A stretch of DNA of 64,000 bases from Sorex araneus (GCF_027595985.1 NC_073307.1:44804594-44868593), one strand, 5' to 3'; counted from the stretch's first letter, positions 12,891 through 25,808 are shown. The notes: generated by a model not told the origin, from the letters alone. Made by a program: numbers and translations.

Positions 12891-13905
12891 ATACAAATGG
12901 CCAAAAGGCACATGAAAAAAATGTTCCATATCGCTAATCATCAGGGAGATACAAATCAAAACAACAATGAGATATCATCTCATACCACAGAGACTGGCAC
13001 ACATTCAAAAGAACAAAAGCAACCAGTGCTGGCATTGATGTGGGGAAAAAGAGATGCTCTTTCACTGTTGGTGGGAATGCTGACTGGTCTAGCCCTTTTG
13101 GAAAACAATATGGACAGTTCTTCAAAAACTAAAAATTGAGCTTCCATATGAACCTGCAATCCCACTTTTGGGAATATATCCCGAGGATGCAAAAAAGCAC
13201 AGTAGAAATTACATCTGTACCTATATGTTCATTGCAGCATTGATCACAATAGCCAAAATCTGGAAATAACCTAAGTGCCTGAGAACAGACGATTGGTTAA
13301 AGAAATTTCGGTACATCTACACAATGGAATACTATGCAGCTGTTAGGAGAGATGAAGTCATGAAATTTGCTTATAAGTGGATTGATATGGAGAGTATCAT
13401 GCTATGTGAAATGAGTCAGAAAGAGAGGGACAGATATCAGAAGGACTGCACTCATTTGTGCAGTATAAAATAACATAACATAACACAAGACCAACACCCA
13501 AGGACAGTAGATAGAAGGATTAGGAAGATTGCTCCATAATTGAAAGCCTGCCTCATGAGCGGGCAAGGAGAGGACAGCTGGAATAGAGAAGGGATCACTG
13601 AGAAAATGATGATTGGAGGAATAAGTTGGGATGGGAGATGTGTGCTGAAAGTAGAGGAAGGACCAAACATGATGACCTCTCAGCATCTGCATTGCAACCC
13701 ATAATGCCAAAAAAGAGAGAGAGAGTATGGGGAATATCTTCTGCCATGCAAGCAGTGGAAGGGTGGAAAAGGTGGGGGTATACTGGGAATATTGGTGGTG
13801 GGGAATGTGCACTGGTGGAGGGATGGGTATTTTATCATTGTGTTACTGTAACCCAAACATGAAAGCTTGTAATTATATTTCATGGTGAATCAATAAAATT
13901 TTTAA
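12891..13905 (+). mobile_element. L1 3' part (end of ORF2 and 3' UTR), truncated
   Basis: Starts AAATGGCCAAAAGGCACATG and includes the hallmark L1 words ATCAGGGAGATACAAATCAAAA, TGTTGGTGGGAATG, GGAATATATCCC, TGGAATACTATGCAGC and a 3' end GTAACCCAAACATGAAAGCT...AATAAAATTTTT. About 1 kb, 5' truncated, with stops in the ORF2 frame. It is the best L1 copy here and defines the 3' end found in the shorter fragments. Confidence 0.9.
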
Positions 13906-14179
13906 AAAGAGAGATAAAATTTTCTTTTAGTCACTCTGATTTATAATGCAATTAATGACAGGGTTTCCTGAATGCAGCATTCCAACACCATACCCTCTTC
14001 CCTGCACCACTGTCTCAGAGTAACCCACATCCTCTTCATATCCCTATCAGAGTGGGCTCAGTTCTAGACCAGTTCTTAGGTTCTGTTGCCTTTGGTCATT
14101 TGTCATTCCCTGGCTATGCTTTTTTTTCCCTTTGAAAATTTAATCTTGTTTATAATTGAATCATTTTTAGTTAAGCAAA

Positions 14180-15000
14180 GAGTTTTTTAATTGAATTTCC
14201 GTGAGATACAGTTACAAAACTTTCATGTTTGAGTCTCAGTCATACAATATCGAACACCCATCCCTCCACCAGTGCACATTCTCTACCACTAATATCCCCA
14301 GTATTCCCCCCATCCCAACCCTCCCCCTGCCTCTATGGCAGAAAATTTCCCCCATACTCTCTACTTTTGGGCATTATGGTTTGCAGTATAGATACCGAGA
14401 GGCTATCACGTTTGGTCCTTTATCTACTTTCAGCACACATCTCCCATCCGGAACAATCCCTCCAACCGTCATTGACTTAATGATCCCTTCTGTATTCCAG
14501 CTGCCTTCTCCCCCAGTTCATGAGGCTGACTTTCAACTGTAGGGGTTAATATTCCTGGCCTTTGTGTTTACTGTCCTTGGGTGTCAGTCTCATGTTATTT
14601 TATAAGGGCTGGAGCAATAGCACAGCGGGTAGGGAATTTGCCTTGCACATGGCTGACCCGGATTCGATACTTTTGCTCCTTTCGAAGAGCCCGGCAAGCT
14701 ATTGAGAGTATCTCACCCACACAGCAGAGCCTGGCAAGCTCCCTGTGGAGTATTCAATATGCCAAAAATAGTAACAACAAGTCTCATAATGGAGACGTTA
14801 ATGGTGCCCGCTCGAGCAAATTGATGAGCAATGGGATGACAGTGACAGTGATACAGTGATTATATTCCACAAACGAGTTCAGTCATTCTATATCTATCCC
14901 TCTCTTTCCAACTCATTTCACTTAGCATGATGCTCTCCATTACCATCCACTTTGGCTGTGCTTCTTTATATTCCACATATGAAAGAGATTTTGTGTCAAC
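14180..15000 (-). mobile_element. L1 3' end split by a SINE
   Basis: L1 3' sequence (reverse) at 14180-14605 resumes at 14860-15000 after a + strand long-type SINE. The joined order matches the other copies (ATGTTATTTTATA then TTCCACAAA-GAGT-CAGTC). This dates the SINE after the L1. Confidence 0.85.
14606..14859 (+). mobile_element. Long-type shrew SINE inside L1
   Basis: Same family as 4221-4456: GGGCTGGAGCAATAGCACAG head, GCCAAAAATAGTAACAACAA, ATGAGCAATGGGATGACAGT tail. Inserted into a reverse L1. Confidence 0.9.
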
Positions 15001-16313
15001 AAACTGGCAGGTTGGAAGATAGTGGACTCATGTCCCCAGTCAAAGCTACTGTTTTCTCTACTTGGTCACAGGGAAATTTTTTATAGGGAATGAACAAGGA
15101 AGTACATTTTTAGAATGGATAGGCTGCAGATCAATAGGTGCCAGAATGAACTATACATTACCTCATGGACTAGTCCCTGCAGGGACACCAACTTATTGGT
15201 AAAGGTAGAGTAACAAGATCTTGAGGAAATGACAAGATGAGGACAATTGACCCTGCCTGGAAGAGCTCCTGGTAAATCAGTTAAGGATTTTTTTGGGGTT
15301 GGTGTCATGGACCATGCTTTGAGAACTCAGGAACTCCAAAATCCTCTATCTTTAACCAATATCAGAGGTTCCAAACCTGTTTGTCCCTTTTCAGAAAATA
15401 AATCACTCATCAAACAAATAGAAAGTGATGCCCTAATTATACCCAAGGTTGCTCCTGCCCACATAGATCATTTCAGTGACCCCTGAGTATTGTTCACCCA
15501 CTTTGAGAAAAAAATCCACAAATGCAGAAAATTGAGGACCAAGTGGGTTTCTAACATTCACTCAGGCTAGAGATTGTGGCTACTGCCTATTTGAAACACT
15601 ATGAAACTTGTCTCTCAGGTGAGTGCCTGATCTCCTCCCAATCTTACTGCATAAGTATCTCAGACAGGGAAGTCCTGGGATGTGTGTTTGGCATAGTCAT
15701 ACTGGGGTCTCCAATATTATCAAATAACTATTCTACCCTTCCTGCGCAATGCTAAACTAAGTCTGTCATGGCTGTTATTTCAACGATCTTCCAAACAACC
15801 TCATGAGAAAATTAGTATTACCATTCCAGCATTACGGAGAGAAGAGGTTACATTTTTAAGTACTATAACTCGTTACTGGCAGGTCCTTAGACTTGAAGCC
15901 AATAATCTGACATCAGAGAATCTGCTCTTAACTGCAGAGTCCCTATGTTCACTTAATGTCTCAAGGTTTTTGAAGCACTCATCTGGTGTTTTGGACATGA
16001 CCAAAGAAAAGGAGGAACATAAAAACCAGAGACAATGTATGCATTTTTCCCCCAAGGTGAGCACTACTGACTCCCTCCACTGTGGGAAAGCATTAGAATG
16101 ATGAGGGGTGGATGGTAGTAGCCTCAGATGCAATAGAGGGATTTCTTTTCATTTCCTTAAAGAATCTTGATTTCCAGCAAGGAAGGTACCGAATGATTTA
16201 TTTCATGAAAAGGGGATGGTAAAACAAATAAGTCTGTGGGAACCTCTAATCTCTACTGTGAAGGGGTGAATTGTTGAATCCATTCATTGGTTTCACACAG
16301 CCAAAAAATACCT

Positions 16314-16353
16314 TAAGATAACACTAACATTTAGCTATCTTAGTGTTATCTTA
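16314..16353. repeat. Short inverted repeat (14-bp arms)
   Basis: TAAGATAACACTAA at 16314-16327 is the exact reverse complement of TTAGTGTTATCTTA at 16340-16353, with a 12-bp loop. It lies 370 bp before the larger inverted repeat. No function inferred. Confidence 0.85.
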
Positions 16354-16726
16354 CCTTATTAAAATGTCATCACATAAACAGAACCAGAGAGCTTTTTGCA
16401 CAAAACAACCCTGAAGATAAAGGCTTGAGAGTATCGCAGCCAATTGCTATTTGGGAGCAGACAGTGAAGGGGAGGTTGTGGATTGTAGGGCATGGAAGGG
16501 TTCGATGACATCTCCTCCAATTATAGTCATATTCCATCAAAGCCAAAGAAGCATGCAAATGAAAATGCCAACACTTCAAGAGCTGTTGAAAGCCTTTGAC
16601 TTTTGTGCCAACAGCTAGGATAATAGGCTTGTCTACCTGAGCTCCTGGGGTTGCCCTTTTCTCCTTCTAGCTGTTAATCCAAGGACTGGACTATACCACA
16701 TCGGGGAAAGATGGGGAACTTAGTTT

Positions 16727-16815
16727 ATTGCTCTAATGGTTAGAGCTAATAAATGCCATAGAACATCGATTCCACATGTTCTATGGCATTTATTAGCTCT
16801 AACCATTAGAGCAAT
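16727..16815. repeat. Perfect 40-bp inverted repeat with 9-bp loop
   Basis: Left arm 16727-16766 and right arm 16776-16815 are exact reverse complements over 40 bp; the spacer 16767-16775 is CGATTCCAC. The arms begin ATTGCTCTAATGG and end GCCATAGAACAT. The right arm runs into the 16-bp target-site duplication of the adjacent L1 insertion. Confidence 0.97.
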
Positions 16816-16822
16816 TATTTTA

Positions 16823-17411
16823 TTTTATTTTATTTTATTTTTTTTTTTTAATTTATTTATTTTTAATTAGAGAATCACCGTGAGGGTACAGTTACAGATT
16901 TATACACTTTTGTGCTTATATTTCCCTCATACAAAGTTCGGGAACCCATCCCTTCACCAGTGCCCATTTTCCACCACCCGTAAACCCAGTGTCCCTCCCA
17001 CCCTCCCCAATCCCATCTCCCCCCCACCCCACCCTGCCACTGTGGCAAGGCATTCCCTTCTGTTTTCTCTCTCTAATTAGCTGTTGTGGTTTGCAGTAAA
17101 GGTGTTGAGTGGCCGCTGTGCTCAGTCTCTAGCCCTCATTCAGCCCGCAACTCTCTTCCCCCACATGGCCTTCGACTACAATGTAGTTGGTGATCGCTTC
17201 TCTGAGTTGACCTTTCCCCGGAACGTGAGGCCAGCCTCGAAGCCATGGAGTCAACCTCCTGGTACTTATTTCTACAGTTCTTGGGTGTTAGTCTCCCACT
17301 CTGTTATTCTATATACCATAGATGAGTGCAATCTTTCTATGTCTGTCTCTCTCTATCTGACTCATTTCACTCAGCATGAAACTTTTCATGCCCATCCACT
17401 TAACTACAAAA
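16823..17411 (-). mobile_element. L1 3' end with 16-bp target-site duplication
   Basis: Truncated L1 in reverse orientation with its T-rich tail at the left. TAGAGCAATTATTTTA occurs at 16807-16822 and 17412-17427, so the insertion limits are exact. It is inserted at the outer end of the 40-bp inverted repeat. Confidence 0.9.
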
Positions 17412-17430
17412 TAGAGCAATTATTTTAAAA

Positions 17431-17880
17431 AAATTTTAAATTTTATTGAATCACCATGATAGTTGCAAGCTTTCATGCTATGGGGCAATCCCCCTGGCCC
17501 TTGTATCTACCTTGTCCTTGGGTGTCAGCCTCATGTGATGTTATTTCACACTCCACAAATGAGTGCAGTCCCTCTATGTCTGTCCCTCTCTTTCTGACTC
17601 ATTTCACATAACATGATACTCTCCATGTTTATCCACTTATCAGCAAATTTCATTACTTCATCTCTCCAAACAGCCGCATAGTATTCCATTGTGTAGATGT
17701 ATCAAAGTTTCTTTAACCAGTCATCTGTTTTAGGGCACTCGGGTTGTTTCCATATTTTGGCTATTGTGAACAGTACTGCAATGAATATGTAGGTACAGAT
17801 GTCATTTCTACTGTGCTTTTTTGCATCCTCAGGATATATTCCCAGAAGTGGTATTGCAGGGTCATATGGGAGCTCAATTT
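17431..17880 (-). mobile_element. L1 3' end, truncated
   Basis: TTTTATTGAATCACCATGAT followed by typical words GTTATTTCACACTCCACAAATGAG, TATTCCATTGTGTAGATGTA and CATCCTCAGGATATATTCCC, reverse of the 12891-13905 copy. It lies directly after the preceding L1. Confidence 0.88.
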
Positions 17881-17990
17881 CTAGTTTCTCTTGTTATTTT
17901 GTTGGGGATCAAGGGTAGAATACATAAGCTATATAGCAAAACTATGATGATGCTTTCAAAAAACCAACAAGGAAGAAATAAATTTTTCTT

Positions 17991-18405
17991 TTTTTTTATT
18001 AGTTTATTTTTAATTAGAGAGTCATCGCGAGGGTACAGTTACAGATCCATATATCTTTGTGCTCATGTTTCCCCCATACAATGTTCGATAACCCATCCCT
18101 TCACCAGTGCCCATTCTCCACCACCAGTAAACCCAACATCCCTCCCCCCTCCCCAGTCCCGTCTCCCCCCACCCCACCCTGCCACTATGGCAGGGTATTC
18201 CCTTTTGTTCTCTCTCTCTGATTAGGTGTTGTGGTTTGCAATAAAGGTGTTGAGTGGCCATTGTGTTCAGTCTCTAGTCTGTATTCCGCAGGCATCACCC
18301 TTCCCCCACATGACTTCCAACCACATTTTACTTGGTGGTCCCTTCCCTGAGTTACCCAGAATGAGAGACCAGTCTGCAAGCCATGGAGACAACCTCCTGG
18401 TACTT
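17991..18405 (-). mobile_element. L1 3' end with 16-bp target-site duplication
   Basis: GAAATAAATTTTTCTT at 17975-17990 recurs at 18406-18421 and flanks a truncated reverse L1 (GTCATCGCGAGGGTACAGTT..., CACCAGTGCCCATTCTCCAC). It resembles 16823-17411 closely, so the two are from the same young subfamily. Confidence 0.9.
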
Positions 18406-18589
18406 GAAATAAATTTTTCTTGACAAAAGTATGTAATATTCACATAGTCTTGTGATTTAAAAAATAAAATGTCTCAAAGAAAATCTTATAAAATGTGCTT
18501 GGAAATTTGATATCTGAACAAGTGTTAACTGCCTCCCTCTTAAAGTTTTAATTTAAAAAATTTCACTGACAGATCATGGGTTTCAATAT

Positions 18590-18900
18590 TATGGAATTTC
18601 AGAGGTTAGCTTCACAACTATGTGTATCTACTTGTCACTACTATCACACCAAAGTTCCAGCCTCATTGCACCACAGAGGAGAGCCCTCTGCTCAGCCCTG
18701 TCCCATATCTTACCTTCCTCTCTGGTAGCCACCATAGTTTTTCTGAGTCTAGGAGTTAGTTTCATTGTTTCCTATAAATTAATTTTTCTTTAGATATTCA
18801 TATTCCACATGGGAGTGAAACCATCTGATAATTGTCATTCATTTCTTATTTCAGTCATTTCTAATGGTCAATCAGTTCATAGTATCTTTTCTTACTTATA
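18590..18900 (-). mobile_element. Old L1 fragment (probable)
   Basis: Decayed L1-like text: GTTTCCTATAAATTAATT, TATTCCACATGGGAGTGAAACCATC, GTTCATAGTATC. Boundaries uncertain. Confidence 0.45.
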
Positions 18901-19239
18901 TCAGTTCACAAAATCACCTCAAATTCAGTACCCAGATTAACTTTTATATATGCAGAGAACTCCAAGCCAAGACAATTTGGAGAAACTGTATTTAATCTCC
19001 TCCCAAAAATCATTCCAGGATTGTCTTTTTGCTTGCTCTTATAAATCTTTATTCTCTTGTAAACATGTATCTCTCTTTCTGATTTTTTGATACTTAGAAG
19101 AAGCCTGTATCCTCTCTTGAACAAGTGTTTTTCTCTCTCTCCCCTCCTGCCTTTCTAAGTAAATTTCTTTTAATTAAAAACTATCTTACTTCACTAAAAA
19201 AATAAAATAAAATAAAATCTTGCTTGTGGGGAACAGGAG

Positions 19240-19865
19240 AAATTATCTTCATTTTATCTAAAAGACTCAATCTTTTTAAATGATAGAGTAGTATTCCATT
19301 GAGTAGATATATATACTATATATATATGTATATATATCCACAGCTCCTGGGGGCAGGGACTCACAAACAGTGCTCAGAAGACCCATGCGTCCCACCTAGG
19401 CCCCTCAGTCTCACAGTCTCACAGTTCAGTGAAAGGGACCAAGCAAGTGATGTTACTTAATCCCTGCAGTACCACTGGGATACTTGGGCTACTACAGCCA
19501 TATCTGGGGGCCTCCAGAGCCATACTTGGTGACACTCAGGGATCTCCAGGCAGGACTGCAGCCCCGAGGTGCTGGAGACCTCGAGGTGCCAGGAATTGTA
19601 CTGAGGTGGGGCATGTCTAGTCAAGCACCCTATTTACCACTCTTTCTCCCAGGCCTCCCAGGGGCCTAGAGAGCCTCTTTATCCAGTCCTATCTGTTGAT
19701 GGTCATATAAATTGATTCAATGTTTTTGCTATAGTGAGTCATGCTGCTATAAACATAGGGGTGCAAATAACCTTTCATATTTGTGCTTTTGTATCTTTGG
19801 ATAAAGGCCGAGCAGCGGTATTGCTAGATCATATAGAATTTGCATTTATATGCTTTTAAGAACTC
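19240..19865 (-). mobile_element. Old L1 fragment split by another element
   Basis: GATAGAGTAGTATTCCATTG (19280s) and TGATGGTCATATAAATTGATTC...GAGTCATGCTGCTATAAACAT (19690s) are adjacent in L1 but are separated here by about 330 bp (19335-19670) of a different, SINE-like insert. Confidence 0.55.
19335..19670 (-). mobile_element. SINE-like insert inside an old L1
   Basis: Contains decayed pieces reminiscent of the reverse SINE (GGCTACTACAGCCATATCTG, GGTGACACTCAGGGATCTCC, GAATTGTACTGAGG, CACTCTTTCTCCCAGGCC) but is longer than the common type and GC-rich. Family not identified. Confidence 0.4.
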
Positions 19866-20669
19866 ATACCATTTGTTTATTCATTCTTCTGCTACCTGGG
19901 GTTGAATCTCTGAATATATCTCTGATGTTGAGGTCCTAGGATGTTTTCTTATTTGATTGCTTCAGTTCTGATACCAAAATTTCATTCTGAGTTCATTTTT
20001 GGATTTGGTATTAAATAACAATCAAGTCTGAACTTCTGTATGTGGGATACTGTTTTCTTTGTACTATTGTTGAATAGTCTTTTGTTTTTCTCCATTGCAT
20101 GAACTTGTTGACTGCCTCTGTCTTGATTCTTCTTGGTTATACCAATTTAAAACATTGGCATTTTTGCCTAAGAAGATTTAGGGAAACAAGTTTTTTTCCA
20201 CCAAGGCCAAGACTTTCTGAGGTTGAACTGCAATTTTATAAGGAGACTCTAACCTTTGCAAATTATGTTCTAGATGCTGGAGTATTGCTGCTTTAAGATC
20301 ATATTAATCTACAGGGCAGAACTAATTAATTGAGCTTTTCCTGCCTGTTCCCAATTGCAACAGCATACACAATTCGCAGATAGATCCCAGATGCTTTTGA
20401 TTAGAAGCAGGGGGTGTCTCTGGGTTGAAGGGTGTAGGATAACATGGTTTGCCATTTCTCCTCTGCCCAATATAACCTTTATTGGGTTATACCCATCGCA
20501 ATGCTCCCGAAGCACTCCCATTTCCTCGGTATTCATCTTTAACCTCTCTGTGCTCTGCTTTCTCTATCTTTAATCAGTATTTTTCCTAACTAGAACCTGT
20601 GACTTGTAAGGTCAGATCCTTCCAGGACTTTGAACTTTGTATTTGTAAGTGAACTATTGCTTTTCTCTT

Positions 20670-21231
<562 letters not shown>

Positions 21232-21264
21232 TAAGGCATTTGTTTTTCATTCTTGTAGACACCA

Positions 21265-21375
21265 TTTGTTTTGTTTTGTTTGGGGTTCACACATGGTAAC
21301 GCTTGGGGCTACTCTCAGCTCTGAGCTCATGGGCGGCTTTTGGTGGTGTTCATGAGACCACATGGTATTGTGTGT
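21265..21375 (-). mobile_element. SINE fragment, decayed
   Basis: GGGGTTCACACATGGTAACG and CATGAGACCACATGGTATTG recall the reverse SINE; the head is missing. Lies about 70 bp after the DFN exon. Confidence 0.55.
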
Positions 21376-22429
21376 GCTCTATTTTTATGGGTTCCCATCA
21401 TCTGAAGGCATCTGAAGATAGTAATGCCAAGTCCCCTTTGGACTTCATTAGGAAGCTCTGATTTCATGGCTCTGAAATGAGCCTCAGAATTTTGTTTTTA
21501 ACAAGTCCTTAGTCTTACCTTGACTTAAAAGAATCATTGACTACATTTTTAAAACACTATGTTTCATTTAGGACAGTGTCTCTCCACCTTTAAACAAGGA
21601 GTAATTAATTAATGTGAACATTATTGTCTGGGGCTATTTCAAGCACTGGTGAGCTGTAGTGAACAGAGGTCTCTAGCTAACAGAGATGCCCACTAGTGAA
21701 AAGACTAAGGGCCACCTAAGCCCTCACGAAAGAGCTGAGGCACCGGGGCTTTAACAAATAGAATCAGAGTAAAACACAGCAATAGGTAGGAGGGCTATGC
21801 ATGTTATTATAGTCATTATTATACAATTCTGTATACCATACACAGGACCCTAAAGTATACAAAATCTCTTGCAGACATAATTTTGGTTTTCACTTTATAG
21901 CAATTCTAACTGTTCTATTTTTAAGAAATAAAGAACTAGCCTGCTGCCTCATCCAAATTTACCCAGCAAATGAGTATAAGGGCAGGGATACATACCAAAA
22001 CACAAACTTACATCTTTAATATCTCTATTAATAATTTAAAAGTGATTATAAATTCTAAATTCTGTGATTGAAGGCTACTAACTCTGTATAGATCTCATTC
22101 CATTTGAGCCAGTCCCACCTCCCATGAGCCCCTCAGAATAGAAAGGGAGAGCTTTTGTCTTTGGGGTCATATTTTATTCAGGAGTGGAACAGCATGCCAT
22201 TTTCCTGCTGTTCTAAGGTAAGTGGTTCAGATCTGAAGAGAACTCTCTGGAAAGTCTGGACAGGATGGGGCCCTGTGAGGAGATAGACCTGCTGCTCCAT
22301 TCCTGGCTCAACGTCTAGCCACTAGATTTGCTAACAGATCCCTGCCACAATAGAGACTGAGCTGACTATGGCAGGATAAAGCACTCAGAGTCAAGTCTAG
22401 CATGGGACAATGGCAATAGGAGACATAGA

Positions 22430-22985
22430 CAGGCTCTGTGTGTGCACATGTGTGAGAATGTGTGTATACCTGTGAGTATGTGATGAAACTGTATGTGGTT
22501 ATGAGAATGTATGTGGGTATAAACATGAATGTTTCTAGGAGTGTGTGTATCTAAGTATGTGAGTTTATGTGTGAGTTTATGTGTGAGTGGGCACATATAA
22601 ACTTACACATAAACTCAAATACTGTGTTGTGAGTAATGTGCAGATGTGTGAGTGCAAGTGTATATGTGTGAGCATGTATGTGTGTGGATTGTGAATGTGT
22701 GCGTATGTATGTGTGAGTGTTTGGGAAGGGGATAGATTGCCCAGAAGATGTTGTTCATCTTCACTGTCATGGGGGTAGGGTATTAGGTGAGGGGTAGAAG
22801 GGGCTGCAGTGTGGGAGGATGGAGGCCCTTGTTCCCATTGATTAATAAAGTCCAGCAATATTAGAGAATCTGGGGTGACTCCCCAGGGCAGAATGATCTG
22901 AAACCACGTTAGGTAATGCAGTATGTGTTTGAAACTGTATGTGGTTGTGATAATGTATGTGAGTGTACGCAGGAAGTTTATAGGA

Positions 22986-23020
<35 letters not shown>

Positions 23021-23118
23021 CATATACATGTATATGTATATATATGGATGTGAGTTTATGTGTGAGTGGGCAAATGTGTGTTGTGAGTAATGTGCATATG
23101 TATCAGTGCCAGTGTGCA
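22430..23118. repeat. TG-rich imperfect repeat with internal duplication
   Basis: A TGTG/TATG-rich region in which 22480-22660 and 22925-23118 share an order of words (GAAACTGTATGTGGTT, TAGGAGTGTGTGT, GAGTTTATGTGTGAGTGGGC, GTTGTGAGTAATGTGCA). The second copy holds a (TG)n(TA)n tract at 22986-23021. The 22665-22925 middle is partly unrelated. Confidence 0.85.
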
Positions 23119-23397
23119 ACACAGCCAAGGTTGAGAATTTCTGCAGCAGTCCTTGTGCTAGGTCACCTAATGAAGCAGCTAAAATAAATCACACAGACCA
23201 CGTGTGTTGGGGTCTTTCTGCTTCCTCTCCTCTTCCTTCTCCAGGTCTTAAAAAAAGATGGTGCTTTTTATGAAAAGGGAGGATGAGCTGTGTAGGAGTC
23301 AGATGACTTCCATTTTTGCACCAGATTGGTTAAATCCAATGGGGGGAGGGGAGAGGAGGTTTATTTAATCATATATAAGTCTTTTCGTTTGTTGCTT

Positions 23398-23535
23398 TTC
23401 AGGGGCCCACACCTGCCCACCTGCCAGTACTCAAGGGCTACTCCCAGTTCTGTGCTCAAGGGTTGCTCCTGGTGGTGCTGGACATCAAACCTCGGCTTCA
23501 CTCAGCCCATTGTGCTCTATCTCTCCTGCTAGGCA
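23398..23535 (-). mobile_element. SINE fragment, decayed
   Basis: CTCAAGGGTTGCTCCTGGTG and CCCATTGTGCTCTATCTCTCC match the reverse order with a middle gap. Confidence 0.6.
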
Positions 23536-23715
23536 ATTAGCTTTTGAATTCGGAAGATTAAATTTTCAAGCAACTGTTTCAAGGACCAAAAGAGGATAAG
23601 GGCTATTTAGTAACAGGCTGAGCTCCCTCCCTAGTAGAAAGCACTGTTGTTGTCAGCAGGATACCGGAAAATAAAAATTATTCCTGCTTTTCCTGTAATT
23701 TGTGGAGATAGTTCT

Positions 23716-23957
23716 GTATCACTCTCATCCCGTTGCTCATCGATTTGCTTGAGCAGGCACCAGTAGCGTCTCCATTGTAAGACTTGTTGTTACTGTTTTT
23801 AGCATATCAAATACGCCACGGGTAGTTTGCCAGGCTCTGCCACTCGGGCGGCATACTCTCAGTAGCATGCCGGGCTCTCCAAGAGGGTGGAGGAATCGAA
23901 CCCAGGTCTGCCACGTGCAAAGCAAACGCCCTACCACTATGCTATCGCTATAGCCCT
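23716..23957 (-). mobile_element. Long-type shrew SINE
   Basis: Reverse copy: CTGTATCACTCTCATCCCGT tail, ACTGTTTTTAGCATATCAAA body, CGCCCTACCACTATGCTATC head. Confidence 0.88.
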
Positions 23958-24227
23958 GGAGATAGTTAAAGCAGCAGAATCATGAGTTGAACTGGTTGGA
24001 TTAAGTTAGAGGTAGAATTAATTGCATTACCTTGTGAGAGACTGACAGTAATTCACAGCCTAAATGCTTGTTTTTTTTTTTATTATTGTCATTTATAAAG
24101 TTATAATATATTTAAAAATATTTGGTATTAATATGCAATCAGACTTCTTCGTCAAAAACCTGAATGAATGGTTTGAGCCTCTTCCTCTTCTTGGAGGGAG
24201 CAGATATCATTGGGCTACACTAGCACG

Positions 24228-24312
24228 AGACAGGGACAAATGGAGATGTTACTGGTGCCAGCTCGAGTAAATTAAAGATCAACGGGATGACAAGTGATAC
24301 AAGTGATTAATA
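24228..24312 (+). mobile_element. Long-type SINE 3' fragment
   Basis: Only the end is present: GAGATGTTACTGGTGCCAGC, AACGGGATGACAAGTGATAC. 5' part missing. Confidence 0.75.
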
Positions 24313-24478
24313 TGAAAACTACATCCCTCCATCACCAAAGTGCCCATCACTCTCCACCATAGGCCTTTCCCAGTCTTTTTTTCTCCTTTCCTCTTCCTCC
24401 ATTACTCCAATTTGGTAATCAGTTCTAGACTACACATTTAAACTTGAAACCAAGGAAAGAAAAATGACACTCTGGTTA

Positions 24479-24640
24479 TTTTGTGGGGTTCTTTTTTCAG
24501 CTACACTCAGTGATGCTCAGGGGTACCCCTGCCTCTGCACTCAGGAATCACTCAGTGGACCATATGGGATGCTGGGGATCAAACCTGGGTATGCCACATT
24601 CGTGGCAAGAACCCACTCACTGTACTATCTCTCTGGCCTG
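24479..24640 (-). mobile_element. Short-type SINE, diverged
   Basis: CACTCAGTGATGCTCAGGGG, GGACCATATGGGATGCTGGG, CTGTACTATCTCTCTGGCC. Confidence 0.82.
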
Positions 24641-25649
24641 AACAATACCACTTTAAAAATTATTTCATTCTCTTCCCTTTATAGCTAATGAGAGAGAGGA
24701 CAAGAGAACCCCAGTATGTAAGGCCACTTTGCTTTCCAAGAGAAAGATGAAAATAAACTTTATTTTCTGTAGTATTTGAACAACCTGCCTTCCAATTACG
24801 CATCGGGGAATTGGCGGGGGTGGGGGGCATCTCTCTGTCACTTGTAAAATAATGGGCACACATAATTCAGTCTATTTCCTGCCTAAAACCTGTGGTCCTC
24901 AAATGATGAAAAGGAATATTTCAGCCAACTGCTCTGATGAGTTTATTCTCTAGGAGTCCTGGGTTTTCATATTAAGGGCTATTTTCTTGGAACCAAATCA
25001 GAGAATGTACATCTGGCTTTTTGAGGTCTGGTTTCCATGGTGAGAGGAGTAAAGGGAAGTCACCTTTTCGTTCTCTCCCCAGTGATTTCAAACACAAGAT
25101 CTGTGTAATTTAATTCTCTTCAAAGTTGGCTTTTCTCATCTTTTCATAACACAGAGCTAGGAAATAGGAGTCCAGTCCAAATGCTCTGGCCTCTCCACCA
25201 CCACCCTTATAATTAGCAATGACTAATATGTATTGAAAGCCTGCCTTGCACCAGACAACATGTCAAATGTTTTACAATCATTCGCTCATTTATTTTTTCT
25301 CAACAGCCCTATGGGGCAGGCAATCATTAGCACCACTTTACAGCAAGGAAAACAAGACACCACGCTATTGGAAAATGTCTAAATTTAAAGCAAGCTCTAT
25401 CAGACTTAAAAAAAAAAAAAGTCAAGCTTCTGCCTGAATGATGAGGGGTGTTTAAAAAAGTATTTGTGGTTCTTTGATGATTGTAAGCAAGTTTAGATGA
25501 ATCAAATTGTTAGGCAGTTTTCTTGTTACACAAAAAACAAAATCAAATAGTTGACCATTAGATTTCTGTATCCAAAATAGGCCACTGTGGTTTGGATAGG
25601 AGTCTAAGAGGTATCGTGAATGGAGATCAGTATTCTCTTTTTCATTTAT

Positions 25650-25808
25650 TAATTTTTTTAGTTTGGGACCATGCTCAGCAGTGCACAGGACTTAGTCCTG
25701 GCTTTGCATTCGGGAATCACTCCTGGTGGATTTGGAGAACCACATTGGGTGCCAAGGATCGAACTCAAGTCAAGATAGTGCAATCCATTGTGCTAACCCT
25801 CTGGTCCC
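25650..25808 (-). mobile_element. Short-type SINE, diverged
   Basis: GGGACCATGCTCAGCAGTGC, CATTCGGGAATCACTCCTGG, CATTGTGCTAACCCTCTGG. Confidence 0.8.

Noticed and set aside
12638..13812. Several 60-136-residue open frames
   Set aside because: They are frames through a SINE and a truncated L1 3' end, not host genes.
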